Of a DNA stretch of 64,000 nucleotides, positions 34,520 through 43,572 are shown in pieces; position 1 is the stretch's first letter, and each line of letters starts with the position of its first letter. The translations under genes were made by a program, and so were the position numbers. Origin of the DNA: Candidatus Gemmiger excrementigallinarum (GTDB lineage: Bacteria; Bacillota; Clostridia; Oscillospirales; Ruminococcaceae); the NCBI GenBank assembly GCA_019116445.1, contig DXBP01000059.1:1-64000 (forward strand), in the 5' to 3' direction. The notes under the pieces were generated by a model. That model was not told the DNA's origin. It saw only the letters and a program-made list of their open reading frames with translations, and did not search any database.

Positions 34520-35842
34520 ATGTGGTACAATGAAGCTGTGGTCTATCAGATCTATCCGCTGGGACTTTGCGGTGCGCCGCTGCAAAACGAGGGTGACACA
34601 GCCCAGGCGGAACAGCATCGCCTGCTGCGGGTGCTGGACTGGGTGGATCACATCCGGGAACTGGGAGCAACCTGTGTACTTTTCAACCCGCTGTTTGAGA
34701 GCGATGCCCACGGTTATGATACCCGGGATTACACCAAGGTGGATTGCCGGCTCGGCACCAACGAGGACCTGAAAACAGTGGTCGAAGCGCTGCACAAGGC
34801 AGGCATCCGGGTGCTGCTGGATGGCGTGTTCAACCATGTGGGCCGCGGTTTCTGGGCGTTCCGGGACGTGCAGGAAAAAAAGTGGGACAGCCCGTACAAG
34901 GACTGGTTCCATATCAGCTTTGACGGCAACACCAACTACAACGACGGTTTCTGGTACGAAGCCTGGGAAGGCTGCAATGAGCTGGTGAAGCTCAATCTGC
35001 AGAATCCGGCGGTCAAGCAGTATCTGTTCGACGTGGTGCGCGGCTGGGTCAAAGACTATGACATCGACGGCCTGCGGCTGGACGTGGCCTATTGCCTGGA
35101 CCTGGGTTTCCTGGCGGAACTGCGCGCCCTGGCCAATGAGGTCAAGCCGGAGTTCGTACTGGTGGGCGAAACCCTTCACGGCGACTACAACCGCTGGATG
35201 AATGACCATGCCTGCCACAGCGTGACAAACTACGAGTGCTATAAGGGGCTGTATTCCAGCTTCAACACCGGCAATATGCACGAGATCAGCTACAGCCTGA
35301 ACCGGCAGTTTGGTTCGGAACCCTGGTGCCTGTACACCGGCAAGCATCTGCTCTCCTTTGTGGATAACCACGATGTCACCCGTGTGGCAACGATCCTGAT
35401 GGATAAGGCGTGCAGCAAGCCGCTGTACGGTCTGCTGTTCGGTATGCCGGGTGTTCCGGCGGTTTACTACGGCAGCGAATGGGGCGTGGAAGGGGACAAG
35501 AAAAACGGCGATCCCACGCTGCGCCCGGCCATCGAGAAGCCGGAAGAAAATGATCTGACCCAGTGGATTTCGCTGCTGGCCCAGGCACGCACATCCAGCC
35601 CGGCGCTGTGCAACGGCAGCTACCGCAATGTGCTGGTGCAGCCCAAACAGTTGATCTTTGAGCGCCGCACCGGCGACGAGCGGGTGCTGGTAGCCATCAA
35701 TGCCGACAGTGCACCCTATATGGCCCACTTTGATGCAGGCTGCGGGATGGCCATGGACCTGATCACCGGCGAACCCCATGATTTTGGCGGCGGCAGCGAA
35801 CTGCCTGCCTACAGCTGCGCATTCTGGAAGATGGAGCGCTGA
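34520..35842 (+). CDS. GH13 alpha-amylase-family glycosidase (cytoplasmic)
   Basis: The 440-residue protein has the four conserved GH13 regions: DGVFNH (101-106), GLRLDVA with nucleophile Asp188, VGETLH with acid/base Glu217, and VDNHD with Asp285. No signal peptide is present, so it acts on imported maltodextrins or on storage glycan. The absence of an N-terminal carbohydrate-binding or dimerisation domain and the short length suggest a compact maltogenic-amylase or alpha-glucosidase type; exact specificity cannot be read. ATTAGGAGG precedes ATG 34520; the frame upstream to 34469 has no ribosome-binding site. A bidirectional terminator follows. Confidence 0.88.
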   Translation: MWYNEAVVYQIYPLGLCGAPLQNEGDTAQAEQHRLLRVLDWVDHIRELGATCVLFNPLFESDAHGYDTRDYTKVDCRLGTNEDLKTVVEALHKAGIRVLLDGVFNHVGRGFWAFRDVQEKKWDSPYKDWFHISFDGNTNYNDGFWYEAWEGCNELVKLNLQNPAVKQYLFDVVRGWVKDYDIDGLRLDVAYCLDLGFLAELRALANEVKPEFVLVGETLHGDYNRWMNDHACHSVTNYECYKGLYSSFNTGNMHEISYSLNRQFGSEPWCLYTGKHLLSFVDNHDVTRVATILMDKACSKPLYGLLFGMPGVPAVYYGSEWGVEGDKKNGDPTLRPAIEKPEENDLTQWISLLAQARTSSPALCNGSYRNVLVQPKQLIFERRTGDERVLVAINADSAPYMAHFDAGCGMAMDLITGEPHDFGGGSELPAYSCAFWKMER

Positions 35843-35860
35843 GCTTTTTCTGAATAACAA

Positions 35861-35910
35861 AACCGCCCCGCGGAGAGATCGTTCTCTCTGCGGGGCGGTT
35901 TGTTTTTGGT
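35861..35910. terminator. Bidirectional terminator between amylase gene and gltD
   Basis: An 18-bp stem with one G-U pair (35861-35878 with 35883-35900) lies between convergent genes. T-rich sequence follows on the plus side and TTGTTATTC on the minus side. Confidence 0.9.
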
Positions 35911-35914
35911 AAAA

Positions 35915-37387
35915 TTACAGGTTGGTGTAGCCCATCAGGCTGTTATCCACTACGGCGGCGGTGTCACGTCCTTCCCGCAGCGCCCAGACTACCAGGCTCT
36001 GGCCGCGGCGCATATCGCCGCAGACAAACACATGGGGGACGTTGGTGGTGTAGTGGTCGTCGGCCACCGTGCCGCGGGCCGTCAGGTCCACGCCGAAGGC
36101 ATCGGCCACATAGGACTCACAGCCCACGAAACCGGCGGCAATGAGCACCAGGTCGCAGTCTACGGTGAATTCCTCGCCGGTGGGTACCATCTGGCGGCGT
36201 CCATCGATGACCTGGCTCTCCAGCTTTTCCAGCAGCGCACCGCAGACCTGGCCGGCGTCGTTCTTGTAGAACTCCTTGACCGTGGTCTGGTAAACCCGCG
36301 GATCGCTGCCGAATCTGACGATGGCTTCCTGCTGGCCGTAATCGGTTTTCAGCACACGGGGCCACTCCGGCCAGTCGTTGCCGGGGGCGCGTTCCGCGGG
36401 CGGGCAGGGCATCATTTCCAGCTGCAGCACACTCTCGCAGCCCTGGCGGATGGCCGTACCTACACAGTCGTTGCCGGTGTCGCCGCCGCCGATGACCAGT
36501 ACTCGTTTGCCTGCGGCGCTGATGGCCTTGCCGTCGGCAAAATCCGAATCCAGCAGGCTGCGGGTCACGCTGGTCAGGTAATCCACCGCAAAGTAGATGC
36601 CGTTGGCATCCCGGCCCGGCGCGCTGATGTCCCGGGGCTGTTTGGCACCGCAGCAGAGCACCACGGCGTCATACTGGGATTTCAGCTCCTCGGCGCTGAC
36701 GTTGCCGCCTACATTGGCGTTGAGCACAAACTCGATGCCCTCATCCTGCAGGATCTTGACCCGGCGGTCGATGACCCATTTTTCCAGCTTCATGTTGGGG
36801 ATGCCGTACATCAAAAGACCGCCTACGCGATCCTCGCGCTCGTAGATGGTCACGCTATGGCCGCGCTTGTTCAGAAGGTCCGCCACCGAAAGCCCCGCAG
36901 GCCCGGCCCCCACCACGGCTACCTTTTTGCCGGTGCGGGTGGGAGGCGGCACGGCGTGGATGGCTCCATTCTCGTAGCCGTATTCCACGATGGCGCGTTC
37001 GTTCTCCTTGACGGTGACCGGATCGCCGGTAGTCATGCCGCAGGTGCAGGCCGCCTCGCACAGAGCGGGGCAGACGCGGCTGGTAAATTCCGGAAAGCGG
37101 TTGGTGGCGATCAGGCGGTGTACCGCCAGATTCCATTTGCCCTGATAGATCAGATCATTCCACTCGGGAATCAGGTTGTTCAGCGGGCAGCCGCTGTACA
37201 TGCCGCCCAGCAGCATACCGCTCTGGCAGAACGGCACGCCGCAATCCATGCAGCGGGCGCCCTGGGCCTGTTGTTCTTCTGTCAGCAGCGGCAGATGAAA
37301 CTCCTTGAAATTCTGAATCCGTTCTTCGGGCGGCAGTTCCAGGCTGGTCTGCCGTTCGATCTCCATAAATCCTGTCGGTTTACCCAT
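35915..37387 (-). CDS. gltD: Glutamate synthase small subunit
   Basis: GltD passes electrons from NAD(P)H through FAD and two 4Fe-4S clusters to GltB. The 490-residue protein has the N-terminal Cys clusters (CMDCGVPFC...[26 protein letters not shown]), FAD site [17 protein letters not shown] and NADPH site [13 protein letters not shown]. All are intact. The start at 37387 lies 14 nt after the gltB stop with GGGAGGCAGC before it, so gltB and gltD form an operon. Confidence 0.96.
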   Translation of the reverse strand: MGKPTGFMEIERQTSLELPPEERIQNFKEFHLPLLTEEQQAQGARCMDCGVPFCQSGMLLGGMYSGCPLNNLIPEWNDLIYQGKWNLAVHRLIATNRFPEFTSRVCPALCEAACTCGMTTGDPVTVKENERAIVEYGYENGAIHAVPPPTRTGKKVAVVGAGPAGLSVADLLNKRGHSVTIYEREDRVGGLLMYGIPNMKLEKWVIDRRVKILQDEGIEFVLNANVGGNVSAEELKSQYDAVVLCCGAKQPRDISAPGRDANGIYFAVDYLTSVTRSLLDSDFADGKAISAAGKRVLVIGGGDTGNDCVGTAIRQGCESVLQLEMMPCPPAERAPGNDWPEWPRVLKTDYGQQEAIVRFGSDPRVYQTTVKEFYKNDAGQVCGALLEKLESQVIDGRRQMVPTGEEFTVDCDLVLIAAGFVGCESYVADAFGVDLTARGTVADDHYTTNVPHVFVCGDMRRGQSLVVWALREGRDTAAVVDNSLMGYTNL

Positions 37388-37401
37388 TGTTGCTGCCTCC
37401 C

Positions 37402-40400
37402 TTACTTGGCGTTTTTCATCGCATAGAATGCTTCGATCTGGGCCTGCTCGCTGTCCTCGCCTTTTTCTTCCATCTGGGCAATCAGACGCAGCATCTTGTC
37501 GTAGTCGTGGGGCAGGACCTTCTTGAACTTGGGCAGATATTCACCGAAGTTTTCCAGAATCTCCTTGCCGCGGGGGGAACCGGTCAGCTCTACGTGCTCC
37601 CGGATCAGGTCTTTCAGCAGCGAAACATCATACTTGTGTTCCACAGGCTCCAGGCTGACCATATCCTTGTTGACGCGCTGGTAGAAATCCCAGTCCTCGT
37701 CCAGCACATAGGCGATGCCGCCGCTCATGCCGGCCGCAAAGTTTTTACCGGTCTTGCCCAGCACCACCACGGTGCCGCCGGTCATATATTCGCAGCCGTG
37801 GTCGCCCACGCCTTCCACAACGGCAGTGGCGCCGGAGTTACGCACGCAGAAGCGCTCGCCGGCCACACCGTTGATGAAGGCTTTGCCGCCGGTGGCACCG
37901 TACAGGGCCACGTTGCCGATCACGATGTTGTCGCTGCGGTCAAAGGTGACGTCCTTGGGCGGGTAAACGATCAGCTTGCCGCCGCTCAGACCCTTGCCCA
38001 TGTAGTCGTTGGAGTCGCCGATCAGTTCCAGCGTCAGGCCCTTGGGCAGGAAGGCACCAAAACTCTGGCCGCCGTAGCCGTGGCATACCACGTGGAAGGT
38101 GTCATCCGGCAGGGTGTTGCCGAACTTGGCGGTGATCTCGCTGCCAAAAATGGTGCCGAAAGCGCGGTCGGTGTTGCCGACGTCCAGCGTAACGGTCATG
38201 GGCTTGGGCTCCGCCATCTCGAAGGACTTCTTGAACTTCTTCATCAGTACCCGCATATCAGGGGTCTTTTCCAGGCCAAAATTATAGACGGCCTTGGGAT
38301 CAAAGTGGATGCAGGAATCCTCAATCAGGGGATTCTTCAGCAGGGCGGTCAGATTCAGCTCACTGGCGCGGGAACCGGCGGGTACATCCTTGACCTTCAG
38401 CAGGTCGGTGCGGCCGACGAGTTCGTCCACGGAGTGTACGCCCAGTTTTGCCATATATTCCCGCAGTTCCTCCGCCATGAAGCGCATGAAGTTCATGACG
38501 TATTCCGGTTTGCCCTTGAACCGCTTGCGCAGTTCGGGGTTCTGGGTGCAGATGCCCATGGGGCAGGTGTCCAGGTTGCATACGCGCATCATCACGCAGC
38601 CCATAGCCACCAGCGGGCCGGTACCAAAGCCGAATTCCTCGGCGCCCAGCATCGCGGCAATGGCTACATCGCGGCCGCTCATCAGCTTGCTGTCGGCTTC
38701 AATGCGTACGCGGCTGCGCAGACCGTTCATGATCAGGCACTGATGGGCCTCGGCAATGCCCAACTCCCAGGGCAGACCGGCGTTGTGGATGGAATTGCGG
38801 GGGGCCGCACCGGTGCCGCCATCAAAGCCGGAAATCAGGATGACCTCAGCACCGGCCTTGGCAACACCGGCAGCGATGGTACCTACGCCGGCCTCGCTGA
38901 CCAGTTTGACGTTGATGGCCGCCTTGCGGTTGGCACATTTCAGGTCGTAGATCAGCTGGGCCAGGTCCTCGATGGAGTAAACATCGTGGTGGGGCGGGGG
39001 AGAGATGAGTCCCACACCGGTGGTGGAGTTGCGGGTTTTGGCAACCCAGGGGTAGACCTTGGCACCGGGCAGCTGGCCGCCCTCGCCGGGCTTGGCGCCC
39101 TGGGCCATTTTGATCTGGATTTCGCTGGCGGATACCAGGTATTTGCTGGTGACGCCGAAGCGGGCGGAGGCCACCTGCTTGATGGCGGAATTGCGCTCGG
39201 TGCCGTAGCGGTCCTCGGCTTCGCCACCCTCGCCGGTGTTGGACTTGCCGCCCAGACGGTTCATGGCAACGGCCATGCACTCGTGGGCTTCTTCCGAAAG
39301 CGCACCGTAACTCATAGCCGCAGTCTTGAAGCGCTTGACGATGGATGCTACGCTTTCCACTTCGTCCAGGGGCACACCCTGCTCGGGATAGTTGAACTCC
39401 AGCAGGCTGCGCAGATGCATCTCGTCGCCGCCCTCGTTGGCTACCGCCTTGGTGTACTGCTTGAAGGTATCGTAGTTGCCGGTCCAGCAGGCCTGCTGCA
39501 GCAGGTGGATGGTCTGGGGATTGTACAGGTGCTGCTCGGCAGCGGGGCCGCTGCGGAACTTGTGGGCGCCCAGGCTGGGCAGTTCACGGTTGATATCCAG
39601 CCCCAGCGGATCGAAGGCTTCCTGGTGGCGGGCTTCCAGATCGTTCTGGATGTCATGGATGGTAATACCGCCCACACGGGTGATGGTATTGGTGAAGTAC
39701 TTGTCGACCACTTCCTGGCTCAGGCCCAGGGCTTCAAAAATCTGGCTGCCCGCGTAGGACTGAATGGTGGAAATGCCCATCTTGGAGGCGATCTTCACGA
39801 TGCCCGCCAGAACGGCTTTGTTGTAGTCCTGCACGGCGGCGTAGTAGTCCTTATCCAGCAGACCTTCGTCGATGAGGCTGCCGATGGTCTGCTGCGCCAG
39901 ATAGGGATTGATGGCACTGGCGCCGTAGCCCAGCAGGGTGGCAAAGTCATGTACCAGCCGCGGTTCGCCGCTTTCCAGAATCAGTGCCATGGCCGTGCGC
40001 TTGCGGGTGCGGACCAGGTACTTGCTCACGGCGCCCACAGCCAGCAGGCTGGGGATGGCCACGTGGTATTCGTCGATCTCCCGGTCCGAGAGGATCAGGA
40101 TGTTGGCGCCGTCCCGGTAGGCACGGTCCACATCCACGAACAGACGCTCGATGGCTTTCTCCAGATCGGTGTTCTTGTAGTAGCAGATGGACAGGGTTTC
40201 AACTTTAAAACCGGGCACATCCATCGTCTTGATCTTCAAAAGATCGGTTTCGGTCAGGATGGGGTTGTCGATCTTGAGGACCTTGCAGTTGTCGGCCTGT
40301 TCTTCCAGCAGGTTGCCCTGGGCGCCTACATAGACGGTGGTGGAGGTAACGACCTTCTCACGCAGGGCGTCAATGGGCGGGTTGGTGACCTGGGCGAACA

Positions 40401-41952
40401 TCTGCTTGAAGTATTCAAACAGGGAAGGCCGGGTGTGGCTCAGCACAGCCAGCGGGGTATCGCTGCCCATGGCACCGGCCGGCTCACCGCCGTTCTTGGC
40501 CATGGGCAAAATGATGGTGGAAACATCCTCGTAGCGGTAGCCGAAAGCCTTCTGCAGCTGCACCAGCTGCTCTTTGTCGTAGCTGGGGGCGCGCTTGTTG
40601 GGCACTTTCAGGGCGGACAGATTCACAAGGTTGCGGTCCAGCCACTCGCCGTAGGGCTGACGGCTGGCGTAATCGTTCTTCAGCTTTTCGTCGTCCACAA
40701 GTTCGCCCTTCTGCGTATCCACCAGCAGCATCTTGCCGGGGCGCAGTCGGTCTTTGCGCACGACCTGGTCGGCGGGAATATCCAGTACGCCTACCTCACT
40801 GGAAAGGATCAGCCGGCCATCCTTGGTGATGTAGTAACGGCTGGGGCGCAGACCGTTGCGGTCCAGCACGGCGCCCATCACATCGCCGTCGCTGAACAGA
40901 ATGCTGGCGGGGCCGTCCCAGGGTTCCAGCATGGTGGCGTAGTACTGGTAAAAATCCCGCTTCTTGGCGTCCATGGCCTGGTTGTTGCTCCAGGGCTCGG
41001 GGATGGTCACCATCACCGCCAGCGGCAGATCCATGCCGTTCATGACCATGAATTCCAGAGTGTTATCCAGCATGGCCGAGTCCGAACCGCCCTGGTTGAC
41101 GATGGGCAGTACCTTGGTCATGTCGTCTTTCAGATAGTTGGAGCCGATGGTCTCCTCCCGGGCCAGCATGGTGTCCACATTGCCGCGGATGGTGTTGATC
41201 TCGCCGTTGTGCAGAATCAGGCGGTTGGGGTGTGCCCGGTTCCAGCTGGGCGCCGTGTTGGTGGAGAAGCGGCTGTGCACCATGCCGATGGCGGATTCGT
41301 AATCGCTGTCCTGCAGATCGGGGTAGAACAGGCGCAGTTCGTTGACCAGGAACATACCCTTGTAGACGATGGTCCGGCTGGACAGGCTGCAGACATAGGT
41401 ATTGGGGCTGGACTGTTCAAACACGCGGCGGGCTACATACAGGCGGCGGTCAAAGGCAATGCCGGACTCCAGACGGGCCGGTTTGCCCACAAAGCCCTGC
41501 CAGATGCTGGGCATGCAGTCCCGGGCTTTGTGGCCCAGAACTTCGGGGCAGACGGGAACTTCGCGCCACCCCAGGAACGGCAACCCCTCTTTTTTGCAGA
41601 CGATCTCAAACAGTTTCTTGGCTTGGTTGCGGCGCAGTTCATCCTGCGGGAAGAAGAACATACCAATGCCGTATTCCCGCTCCTTGCCCAGGTCGATGCC
41701 AAGGGCAGCGGCAGCTTTCTGGAAAAACTTGTCGCTGATCTGCGTCAGGATGCCAACACCGTCGCCGGTTTTTCCCTCGGCGTCCTTGCCGGCGCGATGC
41801 TCCAGATGCTCCACGATCTGCAGCGCATCCTCGATGGTTTTATGGGTCTTGCGGCCCTTGATGTCCACCACCGCGCCGATACCGCAGTTGTCATGTTCCA
41901 AGTGCGGGTCATACAGGCCGGCAGGCTTTTGCATCGTAGTAAAGTCTTGCAC
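37402..41952 (-). CDS. gltB: Glutamate synthase large subunit
   Basis: GltB makes two glutamates from glutamine and 2-oxoglutarate, the main entry of ammonia nitrogen with glutamine synthetase. The 1516-residue protein has the glutaminase domain whose nucleophile is Cys23 in HDNCGIG (the first 22 residues are removed), a central domain, the FMN/synthase domain with GAKPGEGGQLPG and the 3Fe-4S cluster CVMMRVCNLDTCPMGIC, and the C-terminal GXGXG helix. The start is taken as GTG 41952 because AGGAAGGAGAG lies 6 nt upstream; ATG 41982 in the same frame has no ribosome-binding site. Transcription passes a hairpin at 42017-42066 first, suggesting attenuation. Confidence 0.95.
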   Translation of the reverse strand: MQDFTTMQKPAGLYDPHLEHDNCGIGAVVDIKGRKTHKTIEDALQIVEHLEHRAGKDAEGKTGDGVGILTQISDKFFQKAAAALGIDLGKEREYGIGMFFFPQDELRRNQAKKLFEIVCKKEGLPFLGWREVPVCPEVLGHKARDCMPSIWQGFVGKPARLESGIAFDRRLYVARRVFEQSSPNTYVCSLSSRTIVYKGMFLVNELRLFYPDLQDSDYESAIGMVHSRFSTNTAPSWNRAHPNRLILHNGEINTIRGNVDTMLAREETIGSNYLKDDMTKVLPIVNQGGSDSAMLDNTLEFMVMNGMDLPLAVMVTIPEPWSNNQAMDAKKRDFYQYYATMLEPWDGPASILFSDGDVMGAVLDRNGLRPSRYYITKDGRLILSSEVGVLDIPADQVVRKDRLRPGKMLLVDTQKGELVDDEKLKNDYASRQPYGEWLDRNLVNLSALKVPNKRAPSYDKEQLVQLQKAFGYRYEDVSTIILPMAKNGGEPAGAMGSDTPLAVLSHTRPSLFEYFKQMFAQVTNPPIDALREKVVTSTTVYVGAQGNLLEEQADNCKVLKIDNPILTETDLLKIKTMDVPGFKVETLSICYYKNTDLEKAIERLFVDVDRAYRDGANILILSDREIDEYHVAIPSLLAVGAVSKYLVRTRKRTAMALILESGEPRLVHDFATLLGYGASAINPYLAQQTIGSLIDEGLLDKDYYAAVQDYNKAVLAGIVKIASKMGISTIQSYAGSQIFEALGLSQEVVDKYFTNTITRVGGITIHDIQNDLEARHQEAFDPLGLDINRELPSLGAHKFRSGPAAEQHLYNPQTIHLLQQACWTGNYDTFKQYTKAVANEGGDEMHLRSLLEFNYPEQGVPLDEVESVASIVKRFKTAAMSYGALSEEAHECMAVAMNRLGGKSNTGEGGEAEDRYGTERNSAIKQVASARFGVTSKYLVSASEIQIKMAQGAKPGEGGQLPGAKVYPWVAKTRNSTTGVGLISPPPHHDVYSIEDLAQLIYDLKCANRKAAINVKLVSEAGVGTIAAGVAKAGAEVILISGFDGGTGAAPRNSIHNAGLPWELGIAEAHQCLIMNGLRSRVRIEADSKLMSGRDVAIAAMLGAEEFGFGTGPLVAMGCVMMRVCNLDTCPMGICTQNPELRKRFKGKPEYVMNFMRFMAEELREYMAKLGVHSVDELVGRTDLLKVKDVPAGSRASELNLTALLKNPLIEDSCIHFDPKAVYNFGLEKTPDMRVLMKKFKKSFEMAEPKPMTVTLDVGNTDRAFGTIFGSEITAKFGNTLPDDTFHVVCHGYGGQSFGAFLPKGLTLELIGDSNDYMGKGLSGGKLIVYPPKDVTFDRSDNIVIGNVALYGATGGKAFINGVAGERFCVRNSGATAVVEGVGDHGCEYMTGGTVVVLGKTGKNFAAGMSGGIAYVLDEDWDFYQRVNKDMVSLEPVEHKYDVSLLKDLIREHVELTGSPRGKEILENFGEYLPKFKKVLPHDYDKMLRLIAQMEEKGEDSEQAQIEAFYAMKNAK

Positions 41953-42011
41953 TGTAAACTCTCCTTCCTGGTATTCCACCATGCTGCAACGGGGAAAATC
42001 CCTTTTGCAGC

Positions 42012-42066
42012 AAAAAAAGGACGTCCGCCTGCCGGGAGCGCACGGCTCCGGCGGGTGAACGTCCTT
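42012..42066 (-). terminator. Attenuator-like hairpin in the gltB leader
   Basis: On the minus strand, AAGGACGT (42059-42066) pairs with ACGTCCTT (42017-42024), enclosing a GC-rich inner stem (GCCGGAGC/GCTCCCGGC), and seven T follow (42012-42018). The hairpin begins about 6 nt after the predicted transcription start and about 60 nt before the GTG, so the operon needs readthrough or antitermination. Confidence 0.75.
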
Positions 42067-42078
42067 GTTCTTGCCTAC

Positions 42079-42107
42079 ACTATACCATAGAAAACGTTGG
42101 TTGACAA
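42079..42107 (-). promoter_or_regulatory. gltBD promoter
   Basis: On the minus strand TTGTCA (42102-42107) and TATAGT (42079-42084) are 17 nt apart; transcription would start near 42072. Confidence 0.8.
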
Positions 42108-42123
42108 TCGCAAAACAAAAATA

Positions 42124-42144
42124 TTTTACGAAATTAACGTAAAA
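42124..42144. promoter_or_regulatory. Inverted repeat upstream of the gltBD promoter
   Basis: TTTTACG (42124-42130) and CGTAAAA (42138-42144) form a 7-bp inverted repeat with a 7-nt spacer, at about -52 to -72 from the predicted gltB start. The position suits an activator of the LysR type, as GltC is in Bacillus; no such gene is adjacent. Confidence 0.4.
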
Positions 42145-42186
42145 ATGGCATCAAAATTAAATCTTGACGGATTGAACTTAATTTAA

Positions 42187-42639
42187 TTATGCATCCCGGT
42201 GGTTTTGCGCCTGCAATTCTGCCAGGATCTTGGCCAGCAGCTCTTCCTGAGTGGGGCCGGCCGGTTTGGCGGCCGCTTCCGCAGCCTCCTTTTTTCGCTG
42301 ACCAATGCGCATCAGTCTGCCCATGAATTTGACCAGGCAGAACAGCACAAAGGCCATGATAACGAAATTGATCACGGCAGACAGGAAGGCACCGATGCGC
42401 AGCGGGTCTGCGCCGTTGGGCAGGGGAATCACCACATTGCTGAAATCGGTCGAAAAAGCAATGCCCAGCAACGGGTTCAGGATATCCCCGGTGAGGGAAG
42501 CAACGATGGACTGGAACGAGGCACCGATGATGACGCCGATGGCCATATCCATCACGTTGCCTTTCAGGGCAAAGGCCCGGAACTCGTCCAGAAATTTGCG
42601 GGAGTGTTCCAGACCCTGTTTAACATGATTCTGGTTCAT
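42187..42639 (-). CDS. mscL: Large-conductance mechanosensitive channel
   Basis: MscL opens under membrane tension to release solutes after osmotic downshock. The 150-residue protein matches the family: N-terminal amphipathic helix FLDEFRAFALKGNVMDMAIGVIIGASF, TM1 with Gly/Ala packing, the loop, TM2 VINFVIMAFVLFCLVKFM and a charged C-terminal helix. ATG 42639 has AAGGACC before it; an ATG seven codons upstream lacks one. It lies 22 nt after mrp and is probably co-transcribed with it. Confidence 0.95.
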   Translation of the reverse strand: MNQNHVKQGLEHSRKFLDEFRAFALKGNVMDMAIGVIIGASFQSIVASLTGDILNPLLGIAFSTDFSNVVIPLPNGADPLRIGAFLSAVINFVIMAFVLFCLVKFMGRLMRIGQRKKEAAEAAAKPAGPTQEELLAKILAELQAQNHRDA

Positions 42640-42661
42640 GGTCAGGTCCTTCCGGTACAAA

Positions 42662-43486
42662 TCACTGCTTCAGCAGTTTGGCTACCGTGTCGGCGGCGCC
42701 GTTCAGGAAGTCGCCCGCATACATCTCGATCATACCGGCGTCGGCTTCTTTGGACAGCTCGGGGTCGATGGGCATTTTAGCCAGAACGGGCAGCTGATAT
42801 TTGGCGGCGATCTCATCCACATGGCTGTCGCCGAAAACCTGGATGTGCTTGCCGCAGTCGGGGCAGACGGCATAGCTCATGTTTTCCACCAGGCCGAGGA
42901 TGGGAATGTTCATCATCTTGGCCATCTGCACCGCCTTGCCGACGATCATGCCCACCAGTTCCTGCGGGCTGGACACGATGATGATGCCATCCACCGGCAG
43001 CGTCTGGAAGACGGTCAGCGGCACGTCGCCGGTTCCCGGAGGCATATCCACGAACAGGAAATCCACATCCCAGATGACCTCCTGCCAGAACTGCTTGACA
43101 GCACCGGCAATGACGGGGCCACGCCAGACAACGGGGGCTTCGGGGTCATCCAGCAGCAGGTTGATGCTCATGATCTCCACGCCGGTGCGGCTGGGGATAG
43201 GATTGATGGATTCACCGTCACCGGTGGCAGGACCCTTCACGCCGAACAGACGGGGGATGGACGGACCGGTGATATCGGCATCCAGAACGCCGGCTTTATA
43301 GCCAAGACGGCGCATGGCAACGGCCAGCATGGCGCTGGTCATGCTTTTACCGACACCGCCCTTGCCGGAAACAACGCCGATCACCTTTTTGATGTGGCTT
43401 CTCGGGTGGGGCGGCTCGTGCTGCGGTGCACGGTGATCACAATTCGCACTGCACGTGCTGCAATCGTGGGTACATTCTTCACTCAT
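42662..43486 (-). CDS. mrp: Mrp/NBP35-family ATPase, iron-sulfur carrier
   Basis: Mrp/ApbC proteins carry 4Fe-4S clusters to apo-enzymes. The 274-residue protein has a Cys-rich N terminus (CTHDCSTCSANC) as in NBP35, a deviant Walker A SGKGGVGKS near residue 40, the MinD-like DADITGPSIPRLFG and DMPPGTGDVPLT, and the bridging pair CPDC near residue 216. GGAGCAAAACATC precedes the ATG. The extended N-terminal cysteines suggest a second cluster. It heads a short unit with mscL. In this genome it may serve Fe-S enzymes such as GltB/GltD and IspG. Confidence 0.93.
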   Translation of the reverse strand: MSEECTHDCSTCSANCDHRAPQHEPPHPRSHIKKVIGVVSGKGGVGKSMTSAMLAVAMRRLGYKAGVLDADITGPSIPRLFGVKGPATGDGESINPIPSRTGVEIMSINLLLDDPEAPVVWRGPVIAGAVKQFWQEVIWDVDFLFVDMPPGTGDVPLTVFQTLPVDGIIIVSSPQELVGMIVGKAVQMAKMMNIPILGLVENMSYAVCPDCGKHIQVFGDSHVDEIAAKYQLPVLAKMPIDPELSKEADAGMIEMYAGDFLNGAADTVAKLLKQ

Positions 43487-43529
43487 GATGTTTTGCTCCT
43501 TACCATAAAAATGCGCTCAGGCAACGTAT

Positions 43530-43558
43530 AGTATACCAAAAATACCTTGCCATTGCAA
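43530..43558 (-). promoter_or_regulatory. mrp-mscL promoter
   Basis: On the minus strand TTGCAA (43553-43558) and TATACT (43530-43535) are 17 nt apart. The -35 is shared with the hairpin at 43544-43561. Confidence 0.75.
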
Positions 43559-43561
43559 GGT
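43536..43561 (-). terminator. Terminator of the purine nucleoside phosphorylase gene, overlapping the mrp promoter
   Basis: ACCTTGC/GCAAGGT (43544-43550 with 43555-43561) forms a 7-bp hairpin followed on the minus strand by ATTTTTGG. It starts 11 nt past the stop of the phosphorylase gene and overlaps the next promoter. Confidence 0.65.
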
Positions 43562-43572
43562 TCCGGTCCCCT

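Noticed and set aside
41953-42075. T-box riboswitch in the gltB leader
   Set aside because: The leader before the hairpin is only a few nucleotides long; there is no specifier stem and no T-box sequence.
37387-42090. Plus-strand open frame of about 1567 codons opposite gltB, and similar long antisense frames opposite pnp, clpB and polC
   Set aside because: They mirror the codon positions of well-supported genes, have no ribosome-binding site or recognisable domain, and are expected where GC-rich third positions remove stop codons on the other strand.
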